Source: Mycolicibacterium elephantis DSM 44368 (GTDB lineage: Bacteria > Actinomycetota > Actinomycetes > Mycobacteriales > Mycobacteriaceae). Taken from it: a stretch of 64,000 bases of DNA. The stretch covers positions 1-64,000 of the forward strand of contig NZ_ATDN01000024.1 of assembly GCF_004014805.1 (NCBI RefSeq), read 5' to 3'. A program made the translations under genes and the position numbers. Shown piece by piece: positions 49,342 to 58,617 of this stretch; the stretch's first letter is position 1, and each line of letters opens with the position of its first letter. The notes under the pieces were generated by a model. That model made no database searches, was not told the DNA's origin, and worked only from the letters and a program-made list of their open reading frames with translations.

Positions 49342-50163
49342 TTGACGACCAACAACAAAGTCGCGGCGATCGAAAACCGTTCGGCCACCCCGTTTTATCG
49401 CCCGGTCGCCGACGAGATGGAGGTGTTCCGCGCGGCCGCGCGCCGTGGGCTGCCGGTGCTGCTGAAGGGACCGACCGGGTGCGGCAAAACCCGCTTCGTC
49501 GAGGCGATGGCGCATGAACTCGGCCGCGACCTGATCACCGTCGCCGGCCATGAGGACATGACCTCGGCGGACCTGGTGGGCCGGTTTCTGCTCAAGGGCG
49601 GTGAAACGGTCTGGGTGGACGGGCCGTTGACCCGGGCGGTGCGCACCGGCGCGATCTGCTACCTCGACGAGATCGTCGAGGCGCGCCAGGACACCACCGT
49701 GGTCATCCATCCGCTCGCCGACCACCGCCGCGAGCTACCGGTCGACCGGCTCGCCACGACGCTTTCAGCCGCACCCGGTTTCCAGCTGGTCATCTCCTAC
49801 AACCCCGGCTACCAGAGCGTGCTGAAGAACATCAAGGAGTCGACGCGGCAGCGGTTCGTCGCGATCGAACTGGACTTCCCGCCGCCGGAGGCCGAGGCCG
49901 AGATCGTCGCGCACGAAGCCGGTGTCGACGTCGACACCGCCCGAGCATTGGTCGCCGTCGGCAGCGCCATCCGCAGCATCGACGGCTCACCGCTTCGCGA
50001 AGCGTCCTCGACACGGATGCTCATCCTGGCCGGTGGGCTTGCCGCCGAGGGACTCGGACTGCGCAGGGCGGTGCAGGCCGCGGTCGTCGAAGCACTGTCC
50101 GACGACCCCGACGTCGTCCGCGCGCTCGGCGAACTCGTCGACGCCGTGCTCCCGGGGACGTGA
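49342..50163 (+). CDS. MoxR/CbbQ-type AAA+ ATPase
   Basis: The 273-residue AAA+ protein has Walker A GPTGCGKT (43-50), Walker B ICYLDEIVEA and a sensor-type VISYNPGYQS, matching the CbbQ/NirQ/NorQ subgroup of MoxR chaperones. These work with a VWA protein to insert metals or activate enzymes. The TTG start lies one base after the AveC gene stop; no other start is suitable. It is coupled by GTGA to the VWA gene. Confidence 0.9.
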   Translation: MTTNNKVAAIENRSATPFYRPVADEMEVFRAAARRGLPVLLKGPTGCGKTRFVEAMAHELGRDLITVAGHEDMTSADLVGRFLLKGGETVWVDGPLTRAVRTGAICYLDEIVEARQDTTVVIHPLADHRRELPVDRLATTLSAAPGFQLVISYNPGYQSVLKNIKESTRQRFVAIELDFPPPEAEAEIVAHEAGVDVDTARALVAVGSAIRSIDGSPLREASSTRMLILAGGLAAEGLGLRRAVQAAVVEALSDDPDVVRALGELVDAVLPGT

Positions 50164-51878
50164 CACGCTCTGATCCGCAAGGGCCCGAACGTTTTCGGCT
50201 TCTTGCCTGCTACGTCGTCGGTCGGGCGGTCGATGTGGCGCAGGCCTCCGACGGATGGGCCCACACCGACGGTCAGGTGATCTTCACCTCCGCGGGCGCC
50301 TGTACCGACCGGCAACGACGCGAGGTGGTGCTGCAGAGCGCGCTGCTGGCCGCGGGCAGCCTGAAACCCGAGCTCGTCAAAGGGTTACGGGCCCGACCGG
50401 GCCTGGCCCGTCGATACCTCGCGCTGGAAGGTCGCCGGACCCTTGCCGAGCTGGCCCGCCGCCTGCCGCTCGCCGCCGCCGTGCACGCCGGTGACGCGCC
50501 CACCACGACGTCGGCCGCCGAGTCGCTCGAAACCGCAAGGGGGCGAGGCAAAGTAGCTGACGCCCCGGACTGGTTCGGGGTGATCAAACCTGCCCGACTG
50601 CTCCGCGCCGAGGCGATGACCGGCGGCCGGGCGGCCGACGAGGACGTACGCCTGCAGTTCAGCCCCGGCGCTGCTCCAGGCGACGACGACCCGGACGAGG
50701 ACGACGACGGATCGAACGAGCAGAGCAAGATTCTCAAGCTCTTCGACAATCCGCTCTTCAACTCCGAGGCGGTCGGCGACTTCCTGCGCAAACTGCTCGG
50801 TGCCGCCAAGTCGTCCGGCGACGGCCCCGGAGGCACCGACCTGCGTATCGGCGCCGTACGGCGGGCGCGCAGCCCGGATCCGCAGGCCCGTCCGCTGCCC
50901 ACGCCGATCCGCTTCTTCGACGACGCCGGGCCCGGCGCCACGGTCGGCGTCGGCGGGGCGCTGTATCCCGAGTGGGACACCCACAAGAACCGGTACCGGC
51001 CCGACTGGTGCCGCGTCATCGACTATCCGTTGACGACGCACGCCGACGTCTCGGCCGCCGGGGTGATGCGCGACGATGTGTTGCGCCGGCGGTTGTCGCG
51101 GATCGGCCTGGGGCCCAAGGTGTTGCGCCGCCGCACCGACGGTGAGGAATTCGACACCGAGGCACTCGTCGATCTGGCCGTCGATCTGCGCTGCGGCTAT
51201 TCGCCGCCCGAACACATCTACCGCGAGCACCGCAAGATCGCCAGGAACCTGGGGGTGTTGATCCTTCTCGACGCCTCCGGATCCGCCACCGACGCCGATC
51301 CGGCCGGCCAGGCGGTGCACGACCATCAGCGGCGCGCGGCGGCCACCCTCGCCGCCACGTTGGAAGACCTCGGTGACCGCGTCGCGGTGTACGCCTTCCG
51401 GTCCCAGGGCCGGCAGGCCGTCCACCTGCCGGCGATCAAGACGTTCGATCAGCGCTTCAACGCGCTCAGCCGGGCCCGGCTGAACCGGCTGCAACCCGCC
51501 AACTACACCCGGCTCGGAGCGGCGATCCGCGGCGCCGGGGAGATCCTCAAGACCGAAGCAGGCACCCCCAACCGGTTACTGCTCGTGCTGTCCGACGGAC
51601 ATCCCTACGACGACGGCTACGAGGGCCGCTATGCGGAGGCCGACGCCTACCGGGCGCTCGATGAGCTGCGCGCGGACGGCGTTGCGTGCCTGTGCCTTTC
51701 GGTCGGCGCCAGCACCACAACCGACGCGCTGGCGCGGGTCTTCGGCTCTGCCAGCCATGCCAGCGCGCCCACCCTGGCCGAACTGAGCCCGCGAATGGAT
51801 GCGCTGTTCCTGTCGTCCCTCGCCGAACTCGCTGCCCCACTTCCCCGCCGCTCCAGCGCCTCGCCGAGCACCCGGTGA
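50160..51878 (+). CDS. VWA-domain protein (CbbO/NorD-like)
   Basis: The 572-residue protein has a C-terminal VWA domain with the MIDAS sequence LLDASGSATD (D371) and later TRLGAAIRG and VLSDGHPYDDGYEG. The N-terminal ~350 residues are poorly conserved with an acidic stretch (DDDPDEDDDG). CbbO/NorD proteins pair with CbbQ/NorQ ATPases to remodel target enzymes. Here the target may be the AveC-like protein or one of the oxygenases. GTG overlaps the ATPase stop. Confidence 0.86.
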   Translation: MTRSDPQGPERFRLLACYVVGRAVDVAQASDGWAHTDGQVIFTSAGACTDRQRREVVLQSALLAAGSLKPELVKGLRARPGLARRYLALEGRRTLAELARRLPLAAAVHAGDAPTTTSAAESLETARGRGKVADAPDWFGVIKPARLLRAEAMTGGRAADEDVRLQFSPGAAPGDDDPDEDDDGSNEQSKILKLFDNPLFNSEAVGDFLRKLLGAAKSSGDGPGGTDLRIGAVRRARSPDPQARPLPTPIRFFDDAGPGATVGVGGALYPEWDTHKNRYRPDWCRVIDYPLTTHADVSAAGVMRDDVLRRRLSRIGLGPKVLRRRTDGEEFDTEALVDLAVDLRCGYSPPEHIYREHRKIARNLGVLILLDASGSATDADPAGQAVHDHQRRAAATLAATLEDLGDRVAVYAFRSQGRQAVHLPAIKTFDQRFNALSRARLNRLQPANYTRLGAAIRGAGEILKTEAGTPNRLLLVLSDGHPYDDGYEGRYAEADAYRALDELRADGVACLCLSVGASTTTDALARVFGSASHASAPTLAELSPRMDALFLSSLAELAAPLPRRSSASPSTR

Positions 51879-51896
51879 GCACACCCACCGACCAAT

Positions 51897-51910
51897 ATCA
51901 AGTACTTAAC
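51897..51910. promoter_or_regulatory. KstR2-like box before epimerase gene
   Basis: ATCAAGTACTTAAC has the same ATCAAGTACTT stretch as the box at 39172 and lies 20 bases before the ATG at 51930. The short distance suggests a leaderless or nearly leaderless transcript. Confidence 0.45.
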
Positions 51911-51929
51911 ATCTTGGTCGCCGTGCGCT

Positions 51930-52874
51930 ATGACTAGTGGGATGCTCGACGCGGAGAAGATCCTGATCACCGGCGTGACCGGCAAGATCGCGTTTCCCAT
52001 CGCGCGTGCGCTGGCGCGGCGCAACGAAGTGTGGGGCGCCGCTCGGCTGCGTGATCCGGCCGATCGCGGGCGACTGACCGAAGCGGGCATCATCCCGGTC
52101 GCGCTGGACATGAGCACGGGCGACTTCTCGTCGCTGCCCGACGATTTCACCTACGTGTTCCACGCCGCCGTGGACGCCGGTACCGACGACTGGGCCGCCT
52201 GCGTGAAGACCAACGCCACACACTCCGGGGATCTGCTGTATCGACAGCGCGCGGCGAAGGGTTTTGTGTTCTGCTCGACGGGCTCGATCTACGCCTACCA
52301 GGGGCAGCGTCCGCTGACCGAATCGGATCCCCCGGGCGTGCCGGCCCGGCCCAACTACAGCTTCTCCAAGGTCGCCGCCGAAGCCGTGTGCACGTGGATC
52401 GCCACCCGGTACCGGATCCCGCTGACGATCATCAGGATCTGCTCGACGTACGGGCCCGAAGGTGGTGCACCTGCCGACCGGCTCGAAAACATCCTGGCGA
52501 GCACGCCGATTCGGCTTCACCCCGACCGGCCGAACAACTTCAACCCGATCTACGAGGACGACTACGTCGAGCTCGGGATCCGGGCCATGGAGGTCGCCGA
52601 CATCCCGCCGGTGGTGGTGAACTGGGCCGGCAGCGAGACGGTCAGCGCCGAAGAGTACTGCACCTACATGGGCAGGCTGGTCGGTGTCGACCCGATCTTC
52701 ACCTACACCCCCGAAGCCCACACACCGCTGTGGCCCGACGTCACCCGCATGCATCAGATCCTGGGTCGAACGAAGGTTCCGTGGCGCGACGGGTTTCGCC
52801 GGATGATCCAGGCGCGCCACCCCGAAATTCCGCTGGCCCCAGACGAATCCGCGACCGCGGAAGGACCCCTGTGA
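51930..52874 (+). CDS. NAD-dependent epimerase/dehydratase (extended SDR)
   Basis: The 314-residue extended SDR has ILITGVTGKIAFPIARAL at the N-terminus (Rossmann glycine motif), a CSTGSIYAYQG serine region and YSFSK as the catalytic Y-xxx-K. Such enzymes act on sugar nucleotides, but also on steroids (3-beta-HSD type) and other alcohols. A start at M5 is possible. It opens a three-gene operon with an unknown protein and an LLM oxidoreductase. Confidence 0.85.
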   Translation: MTSGMLDAEKILITGVTGKIAFPIARALARRNEVWGAARLRDPADRGRLTEAGIIPVALDMSTGDFSSLPDDFTYVFHAAVDAGTDDWAACVKTNATHSGDLLYRQRAAKGFVFCSTGSIYAYQGQRPLTESDPPGVPARPNYSFSKVAAEAVCTWIATRYRIPLTIIRICSTYGPEGGAPADRLENILASTPIRLHPDRPNNFNPIYEDDYVELGIRAMEVADIPPVVVNWAGSETVSAEEYCTYMGRLVGVDPIFTYTPEAHTPLWPDVTRMHQILGRTKVPWRDGFRRMIQARHPEIPLAPDESATAEGPL

Positions 52875-53617
52875 AACCGCTGCCCGGCACTCCATCGGAC
52901 CAGGTCGACGGTGTGCTCGCCGCCGGACACGGCGACGTCACCACCTTGTTCGTCTCGATGGCACGGCGTCATCCCGACGGGGCAGACGCCGAATACCTGC
53001 GCTGGCACACCCTCGATCACCGGCCCGAACAACACCGGCTCTCGGCCGTGCGCGCCTCGCTGCGGTTGGTGTCGACACCGGAGTGCCGGGCCGCGCGCGC
53101 CTCGACACATGACGAGTTCGACGCGATCGATCACGTGATGACCTACTTCTTCACCGACCGAAGCGGGTTGACGGGCTTCAACGAGCTGTCCACGGCCCTG
53201 GGTGACGCCGATCGCAAGCTGCCGCTACTACCCCCGGTGCAGCGCGGCGTCTACACGGTGCACACCAAGGTCGCGGTGCCGCGTGTGAGGGTCGGCGCCG
53301 ACGTGCTGCCGTGGTGGCCGACCCGCGGCGTGTACGTGCTGTTGGAAACCGACGCGCAGGCACCGACACAACTGCTCGACATCGACGGCGTGGCCGGTAT
53401 CTGGTCGGCGGGGTCCCACTCGGTGCACGCGAACCTGGCCAGCGCCCCTGCGGGCCAGACGATTTCCTACTTCTTTCTCGATGAGGACCCCGTGCGCGTC
53501 GCCGAGCGGCTGCGGCCCGCACTGGCAAGGCGCTGGCGCGACGGGGAGGTCGAACCGCTACTCGCCGCGCCGTTCTACCCGGTCGTCCCGTACGAGTGGG
53601 ACCGCTATCTGCCCTAG
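52871..53617 (+). CDS. Hypothetical protein, possible dimeric alpha-beta barrel
   Basis: The 248-residue protein is not recognised with certainty. The segment AEYLRWHTLDHRPEQHRL resembles EthD-like dimeric alpha-beta barrels, and a second similar half may follow (VYVLLETDAQAP, ISYFFLDEDPVRVAERL). It starts with GTGA on the epimerase stop. The pairing with epimerase and LLM oxidoreductase suggests an accessory enzyme of the same pathway. Confidence 0.6.
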   Translation: MKPLPGTPSDQVDGVLAAGHGDVTTLFVSMARRHPDGADAEYLRWHTLDHRPEQHRLSAVRASLRLVSTPECRAARASTHDEFDAIDHVMTYFFTDRSGLTGFNELSTALGDADRKLPLLPPVQRGVYTVHTKVAVPRVRVGADVLPWWPTRGVYVLLETDAQAPTQLLDIDGVAGIWSAGSHSVHANLASAPAGQTISYFFLDEDPVRVAERLRPALARRWRDGEVEPLLAAPFYPVVPYEWDRYLP

Positions 53618-53626
53618 GGAGCGCGC

Positions 53627-54589
53627 ATGAGAATCGGCTTGATGATCGGCTCGGACAAGGAGCGGTCCCGCGCCGACCGGCTGACCGGCCTGCTCGAGGA
53701 CGGTAAAGCCGCGGAGAGCGAGGGCTTCGCCTCGTTCTGGATTCCGCAGGTGCCCGGCTACCTCGATGCGATGACGGTCGTCGCGCTGCTCGGCGGCGTC
53801 ACCGACAGGATCGAGATCGGCACCGCGGTCGTGCCGATCCAGACCCGTCACCCGCTGATCATGGCGCAACAGGCGCTGACCACCCAGGTCGCGTGCGCGG
53901 GGCGGTTCACCCTCGGCATCGGCCCGTCACATCACTGGATCATCGCCGACCAGCTCGGGCTGAGCTATGGCCGGCCCGCACGGCTGGTGCGGGACTACCT
54001 CGACGTGTTGGAGGCGGCCTTCGCCGGGCCAGGGCAGGTCACCGTCGCCAACGACAGCTACCGGGTGAGCAGTCCCGTGGACGTCACCGACGCGTTCGAC
54101 GTGCCTGTGCTGTTGGCGGCGCTCGGGCCGACGATGCTGCGCACCGCCGGAGAGCGCACCGGCGGCACCCTCCTGTGGATGGCCGACGAGCGGGCGATCG
54201 GCGATTACGTCGTCCCGCGAATCACCACAGCGGCGGAATCGTCCGGGCGCAGCGGAATTCGCGTGGTCGCCGGAGTGCCAGTCACGCTGTGCGCCGAGCG
54301 CGACATCGACCGCGCGCGGACCTACGCCAGCGAGGTGCTCGGCCATGCCGACTTCTCTCCCAACTACGTCCGGCTGCTCGAGCACGGCGACGCCGAGGAC
54401 GTCGGAGACACCATGGCGGTCGGTGACGAGGCCGCGATCCTGGCGCGGCTGCGCCGTTACCGCGACGCCGGGGTCACCGACCTGGCCGCCAGGGTCGTAC
54501 CGCTCGGCGAGAACGCGGCTGAGCGCCTGGCCTCTCGGCGGCGCACCCAGGAGTACGTGGCGTCGCTGGTCTCGGAGTTCGATAGTTAG
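53627..54589 (+). CDS. LLM-class F420-dependent oxidoreductase
   Basis: The 320-residue luciferase-like TIM barrel has RIGLMIGSDKERSRAD, FASFWIPQVPGYLDAMT, RIEIGTAVVPIQTRHP and RFTLGIGPSHHWII, all typical of F420-dependent actinobacterial enzymes. The substrate is unknown. The ATG lies 9 bases after the preceding stop with GGGAGCGCGC. The gene end carries an ATAGTT/AACTAT inverted pair (54582-54604) that may help termination. Confidence 0.87.
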   Translation: MRIGLMIGSDKERSRADRLTGLLEDGKAAESEGFASFWIPQVPGYLDAMTVVALLGGVTDRIEIGTAVVPIQTRHPLIMAQQALTTQVACAGRFTLGIGPSHHWIIADQLGLSYGRPARLVRDYLDVLEAAFAGPGQVTVANDSYRVSSPVDVTDAFDVPVLLAALGPTMLRTAGERTGGTLLWMADERAIGDYVVPRITTAAESSGRSGIRVVAGVPVTLCAERDIDRARTYASEVLGHADFSPNYVRLLEHGDAEDVGDTMAVGDEAAILARLRRYRDAGVTDLAARVVPLGENAAERLASRRRTQEYVASLVSEFDS

Positions 54590-54606
54590 ACGAGCGTCAA
54601 CTATTT

Positions 54607-54625
54607 CCATCGGTCAAACCGGTGG
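54607..54625. promoter_or_regulatory. TetR operator candidate CCATCGGT-N3-ACCGGTGG
   Basis: The 8-base arms match at 7 of 8 pairs around CAA. It lies 13 bases before the GTG of the TetR gene and could block its own promoter and so the acyl-CoA dehydrogenase operon behind it. Confidence 0.5.
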
Positions 54626-54638
54626 CTACACTGCATTC

Positions 54639-55295
54639 GTGCCGAAGCGGGTGTCGACTGCGGTTGCTGACGGTGGTCAACGGCGAGCGTCGTTTCAGCG
54701 GGCGCGTTCACACGAGACCAAACGGTCGTTGGTGCAGGCGGCGATGGCGCTGTGGCGCACCAACGGCTACGCGAAGACCACGGTGGCCGATATCTGCCGG
54801 GCCGCCGGGGTGTCCAGGGCGTTGTTCTACTTCTACTTTCCGGCCAAGGAGGACATCCTCTTCGAGGTCGGCCTGCTGTCCACCCGCGCCGCACAGCAGA
54901 AGGTGCGCTCACTGTTGCGCAACGACTACGACGTGGAATCGGTGATCCGTGACGCGCTGCGCAGCCTGGAACGGTCGATGGCCCGCAACCCGCGCGAACT
55001 CGTCATCGAGACGATCCTGGAGGGCTACCGTCAGCACCACCGCATCCTCGCCGGGGAGCGGACGGACGGCAGCGACGCCGACATGTTCGGCGAGCTGTTC
55101 ACCAAGGCACAACAAGACGGAAAGCTGGCTGCGGACATCGACGTCGACCACCTGTCCCACCTCGCGGGCATGCATGTCAGCGAGGGTGTCCGGCACTGGG
55201 CCGCAGGAACTTTCGGCGACCGGTCGTTCGCCGAGGTCGTCACCGCCGACATCGTCGCGCTGATCACCGGATTCAGCACCAGGGCCGGCCGATAA
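54639..55295 (+). CDS. TetR family regulator
   Basis: The 218-residue repressor has the helix-turn-helix AKTTVADICRAAGVSRALFYFYFPAKEDILF across two blocks (residues ~48-78) and an extended basic N-terminus of ~30 residues. GTG is used as start; no better one is seen. It lies 27 bases before the acyl-CoA dehydrogenase gene on the same strand, so the regulator is the first gene of the operon it probably controls. Confidence 0.86.
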   Translation: MPKRVSTAVADGGQRRASFQRARSHETKRSLVQAAMALWRTNGYAKTTVADICRAAGVSRALFYFYFPAKEDILFEVGLLSTRAAQQKVRSLLRNDYDVESVIRDALRSLERSMARNPRELVIETILEGYRQHHRILAGERTDGSDADMFGELFTKAQQDGKLAADIDVDHLSHLAGMHVSEGVRHWAAGTFGDRSFAEVVTADIVALITGFSTRAGR

Positions 55296-55322
55296 CGGCC
55301 CGGACACCGAAGGGAGACCGCC

Positions 55323-56624
55323 ATGGCATGGGATTTCGAGACCGATCCCGAGTACCAGAAGGTGCTGGATTGGGCCGACGAGTTCGTCCGCGAGGAGGTC
55401 GAACCGCTGGACCTGGTCTTCCCGGACCAGCAGTACGTACCGCTGGATGCCAACCGCCGCAAGGTGATCGACCCGCTCAAGGACGAAGTGCGCCGGCGCG
55501 GACTGTGGGCGACGCACCTGGGACCCGAGCTCGGCGGCCAGGGGTACGGGCAGCTGAAGCTCGCCCTGCTCAACGAGATCCTGGGCCGCTCGCAATGGGC
55601 GCCGATCATCTTCGGCTGCCAGGCCCCCGACACCGGCAACGCCGAGATCCTCGCGCACTACGGCACCGAGGAACAGAAGCAGCGGTACCTGCGCCCGCTG
55701 CTGGACGGTGAGCTGTTCTCGTGTTACTCGATGACCGAGCCGCACGCCGGTGCCGATCCCACCCTGTTCAAGACCACCGCGGTCCGCGACGGCGACGACT
55801 GGGTCATCAACGGTCAGAAGTTCTTCTCCTCCAACGCCAGGACGGCCTCGTTTCTGATCGTCATGGTGGTGACCAACCCGGATGTCAGCCCGTACCAGGG
55901 GATGTCGATGTTCCTGGTGCCGACCGACACCCCGGGCGTCAACATCGTGCGCAACATAGGGCTCTACGGCGAACCCGAGGGCGAGGGCTCGCACGCCCTG
56001 ATCCACTATGACAATGTCCGGGTGCCCGCCGATGCACTGCTCGGCGGCGAAGGTCAGGCGTTCGTCATCGCCCAGACGCGCCTTGGAGGCGGCCGGATCC
56101 ATCATGCGATGCGGACGATCGGGCTCTCACGCAAGGCCCTGGACATGATGTGCGAGCGGGCGCTCAGCCGTGAGACGCAGGGCAGCCGCCTGTCGGAAAA
56201 GCAGTTCGTGCAGGGCTACATCGCCGATTCGTATGCCCAGCTGCTGCAGTTCCGGCTGATGGTGCTCTACACCGCATGGGAGATCGACAAGTACAACGAT
56301 TACAGGAAGGTGCGCAAGGACATCGCCGCGGTCAAGGTGGTCATGCCCTCCGTGCTGCACGACATCGCCTGGCGGGCAATGCAGGTACACGGCGCGCTCG
56401 GCGTGACCAACGAGATGCCGTTCATGGGGATGGTCACCGGCGCCGCGGTCATGGGCCTGGCCGACGGCCCCACCGAGGTGCACAAGGCGACGGTCGCCAA
56501 GCAGGTACTGCGCGACTATCAGCCGACCGACGACCTGTGGCCGTCGGAATGGACGCCGCGCAAACGCGAAGCCGCACGAGCGAAGTTCGCGGACTACCTC
56601 GAGATTGAGGTGGGCAATCTGTGA
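55323..56624 (+). CDS. Acyl-CoA dehydrogenase
   Basis: The 433-residue enzyme has CYSMTEPHAGADPTLF, NGQKFFSSNART, TRLGGGRIHHAMRTIG and LGVTNEMPF. It is a close relative of the enzyme at 15792. ATG follows AGGGAGA. It is followed without gap (GTGA) by a phosphotransferase-like protein, a pairing repeatedly found in actinobacteria, for which the kinase may activate or recycle the substrate. Confidence 0.91.
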   Translation: MAWDFETDPEYQKVLDWADEFVREEVEPLDLVFPDQQYVPLDANRRKVIDPLKDEVRRRGLWATHLGPELGGQGYGQLKLALLNEILGRSQWAPIIFGCQAPDTGNAEILAHYGTEEQKQRYLRPLLDGELFSCYSMTEPHAGADPTLFKTTAVRDGDDWVINGQKFFSSNARTASFLIVMVVTNPDVSPYQGMSMFLVPTDTPGVNIVRNIGLYGEPEGEGSHALIHYDNVRVPADALLGGEGQAFVIAQTRLGGGRIHHAMRTIGLSRKALDMMCERALSRETQGSRLSEKQFVQGYIADSYAQLLQFRLMVLYTAWEIDKYNDYRKVRKDIAAVKVVMPSVLHDIAWRAMQVHGALGVTNEMPFMGMVTGAAVMGLADGPTEVHKATVAKQVLRDYQPTDDLWPSEWTPRKREAARAKFADYLEIEVGNL

Positions 56625-57649
56625 GCGACCTGGACGTCGCGCGGCTCGCGCAGTGGATGGACGATGCCGGGCTGCCGGGCAGGGACGAACCGCTGCAGAC
56701 CCGCCTGCTGTCCGGCGGCACCCAGAACGTGATCTATGAACTGCGTCGCGGCGACGAACGCTGCGTGTTACGCATGCCCCCGGCCGGGGCCCCGCCGGAC
56801 CGTGACAAGGGCATCCTTCGCGAGTGGCGGATCATCGAGGCGCTCGACGGCACCGAGGTGCCGCATACCAAGGCGGTCGGAGTGTGCACCGACTCGACGG
56901 TGTTGGGCCGACCGTTCTATCTCATGGGTTACGTGGACGGGTGGTCCCCGATGGGTCTGGACGACCGCCGATGGCCCGAACCGTTCGACAGCGACCGCGA
57001 GTCGCGTGCCGGCCTGGCCTACCAACTCGCCGAAGGCATCGCGCTGCTGTCCAAAGTCGATTGGAAAGCCAGAGGGCTGGCGGACCTCGGTCGTCCAGAT
57101 GGCTTTCACGAACGCCAAGTCGACCGCTGGACAAAGTTCTTCGAGCGGATCAAGGGCCGCGAAATCGACGGCATCGAGGTCGCGACCGAGTGGCTGCGAA
57201 CCCACCGGCCGCTGGATTACCACCCGGGCCTGATGCACGGCGACTACCAGTTCGCCAACGTGATGTATCGTCACGGCGCGCCGGCGCAACTCGCCGCCAT
57301 CGTGGACTGGGAGATGGGCACGGTGGGCGATCCGAAACTCGACCTGGCCTGGATGGTGCAGAGTTGGCCGGAGAACACCGACGCACCAACGGAATCCGAG
57401 ATGAGCTACGTCGATATGCGCGGTATGCCCTCTCGCACACAGGTAGTCGAGCACTACGCCGAGTTGTCCGGCCGCCAGGTCGACGACCTGGACTACTACC
57501 TGGTGCTGGCCAAGTGGAAGCTGGCGATCGTGCTCGAGCAAGGCTTCCAGCGGGCCGGTGACGACGAGAAGTTGCTCGCCTACGGACCCGTCATCGTCGA
57601 GTTGATGCGGTCGGCGGCCGATCTCGCCGAATCCAGCGACTACAGATGA
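56621..57649 (+). CDS. Aminoglycoside-phosphotransferase-like kinase (FadE-associated)
   Basis: The 342-residue APH-family protein has LLSGGTQNVIYELRRGDERC (nucleotide loop), LMHGDYQFANVMYR (catalytic HGDxxxxN) and IVDWEMGTVGDPKLDLAWM (metal-binding DxD-type region). Members located beside acyl-CoA dehydrogenases may phosphorylate hydroxyacyl substrates, as described for ACAD10/11-like systems in eukaryotes. Whether that applies here is inference. It is not an antibiotic-resistance gene by context. It overlaps the next gene (ATGA). Confidence 0.86.
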   Translation: MSDLDVARLAQWMDDAGLPGRDEPLQTRLLSGGTQNVIYELRRGDERCVLRMPPAGAPPDRDKGILREWRIIEALDGTEVPHTKAVGVCTDSTVLGRPFYLMGYVDGWSPMGLDDRRWPEPFDSDRESRAGLAYQLAEGIALLSKVDWKARGLADLGRPDGFHERQVDRWTKFFERIKGREIDGIEVATEWLRTHRPLDYHPGLMHGDYQFANVMYRHGAPAQLAAIVDWEMGTVGDPKLDLAWMVQSWPENTDAPTESEMSYVDMRGMPSRTQVVEHYAELSGRQVDDLDYYLVLAKWKLAIVLEQGFQRAGDDEKLLAYGPVIVELMRSAADLAESSDYR

Positions 57650-58608
57650 TCCGCGTCGCCGTATGCCCCGACTACGGGGCGCCCGAAGTGGTCCGTATCG
57701 AGCAGCGCCCGTCACCTCCGGTGGACGCGGGTCAGGTCAGGGTCCGGGTCAACGCCGCGGCGGTCAACTACCCCGACGTGTTGTTGATCGCCAACCAGTA
57801 TCAGGTCAGCGTGCCACCGCCGTTCGTGCCCGGCAGCGAGTTCGCCGGCGTCGTCGTGGAATCCGGCGCAGAAGGGTTCGGCGTCGGAGACCGGGTCAGC
57901 GGCGCGGGCATGTACGGGGCGTTCGCCGAGGAGGTTGTCGTGCCCGCGGCGAGCCTGTCCCGCACGCCCGACGGCGTCGACGACCGCACCGCCGCCGCGT
58001 TCGGGGTGGCATACCGCACCGCCTACCACACGCTGAGGTCGATGGCGCGCGTGCACTCCGGTGACGAGGTCGTCGTGCTCGGCGCGGGCGGCGGTGTCGG
58101 GCTGGCCGCCGTCCAACTCGGCGTGCTGCTGGGCGCATCGGTCACCGCGGTCGCCTCCACCGACGAAAAGCTCGCCGCCGCACAGTCCTACGGCGCGGCG
58201 AACATCGTCAACCATCGATCGGGCGACCTCCGCGATGCGCTGCGCGACGCCGTACCCGACGGAGCCAGCGCGGTCGTGGACCCGGTCGGCGGTGAGCTAG
58301 CCGAACCGGCATTGCGCTCGCTGCGACGAGGTGGACGGTTCGTCACGGTCGGCTACGCCTCAGGCGTAATCCCCCGGATTCCGCTGAACCTGGTGTTGGT
58401 CAAGGGCGTTCACGTGCTCGGGTTTCACTTTCAGGACGTGCCGCCCGACGAGTTCGAGCGCAACGAGGCCGAACTGGGCGAGCACCTCGTCAGCGGCCGC
58501 GTCCGCCCGCACGTCGGCGCCGTCTACCCCTTGGCGGAAACGGTGCGGGCGCTGCGCCATGTCGCCGACGGCCGCGCCGTCGGCAAGGTGCTCATCGACC
58601 TCACCTAG
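57646..58608 (+). CDS. NADPH:quinone oxidoreductase-like (MDR family)
   Basis: The 320-residue medium-chain dehydrogenase/reductase without zinc ligands has VNAAAVNYPDVLLIANQYQ, PGSEFAGVVVESG and the cofactor motif GAGGGVGLAAVQLGVLLGA split in two. It reduces quinones or enones with NADPH. It is the last gene of the operon TetR-acyl-CoA dehydrogenase-kinase-reductase and ends in a strong two-way stem-loop. Confidence 0.88.
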   Translation: MIRVAVCPDYGAPEVVRIEQRPSPPVDAGQVRVRVNAAAVNYPDVLLIANQYQVSVPPPFVPGSEFAGVVVESGAEGFGVGDRVSGAGMYGAFAEEVVVPAASLSRTPDGVDDRTAAAFGVAYRTAYHTLRSMARVHSGDEVVVLGAGGGVGLAAVQLGVLLGASVTAVASTDEKLAAAQSYGAANIVNHRSGDLRDALRDAVPDGASAVVDPVGGELAEPALRSLRRGGRFVTVGYASGVIPRIPLNLVLVKGVHVLGFHFQDVPPDEFERNEAELGEHLVSGRVRPHVGAVYPLAETVRALRHVADGRAVGKVLIDLT

Positions 58609-58617
58609 GGCCGTCTT

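Noticed and set aside
47850..49388. 512-codon minus-strand ORF over the AveC-like gene
   Set aside because: It is antisense to a membrane protein with clear hydrophobic segments and overlaps the TetR gene in another frame.
56621..57649. Aminoglycoside resistance gene
   Set aside because: The fold is APH-like, but the gene is cotranscribed with an acyl-CoA dehydrogenase and belongs to the metabolic kinase group; a resistance role is not supported.
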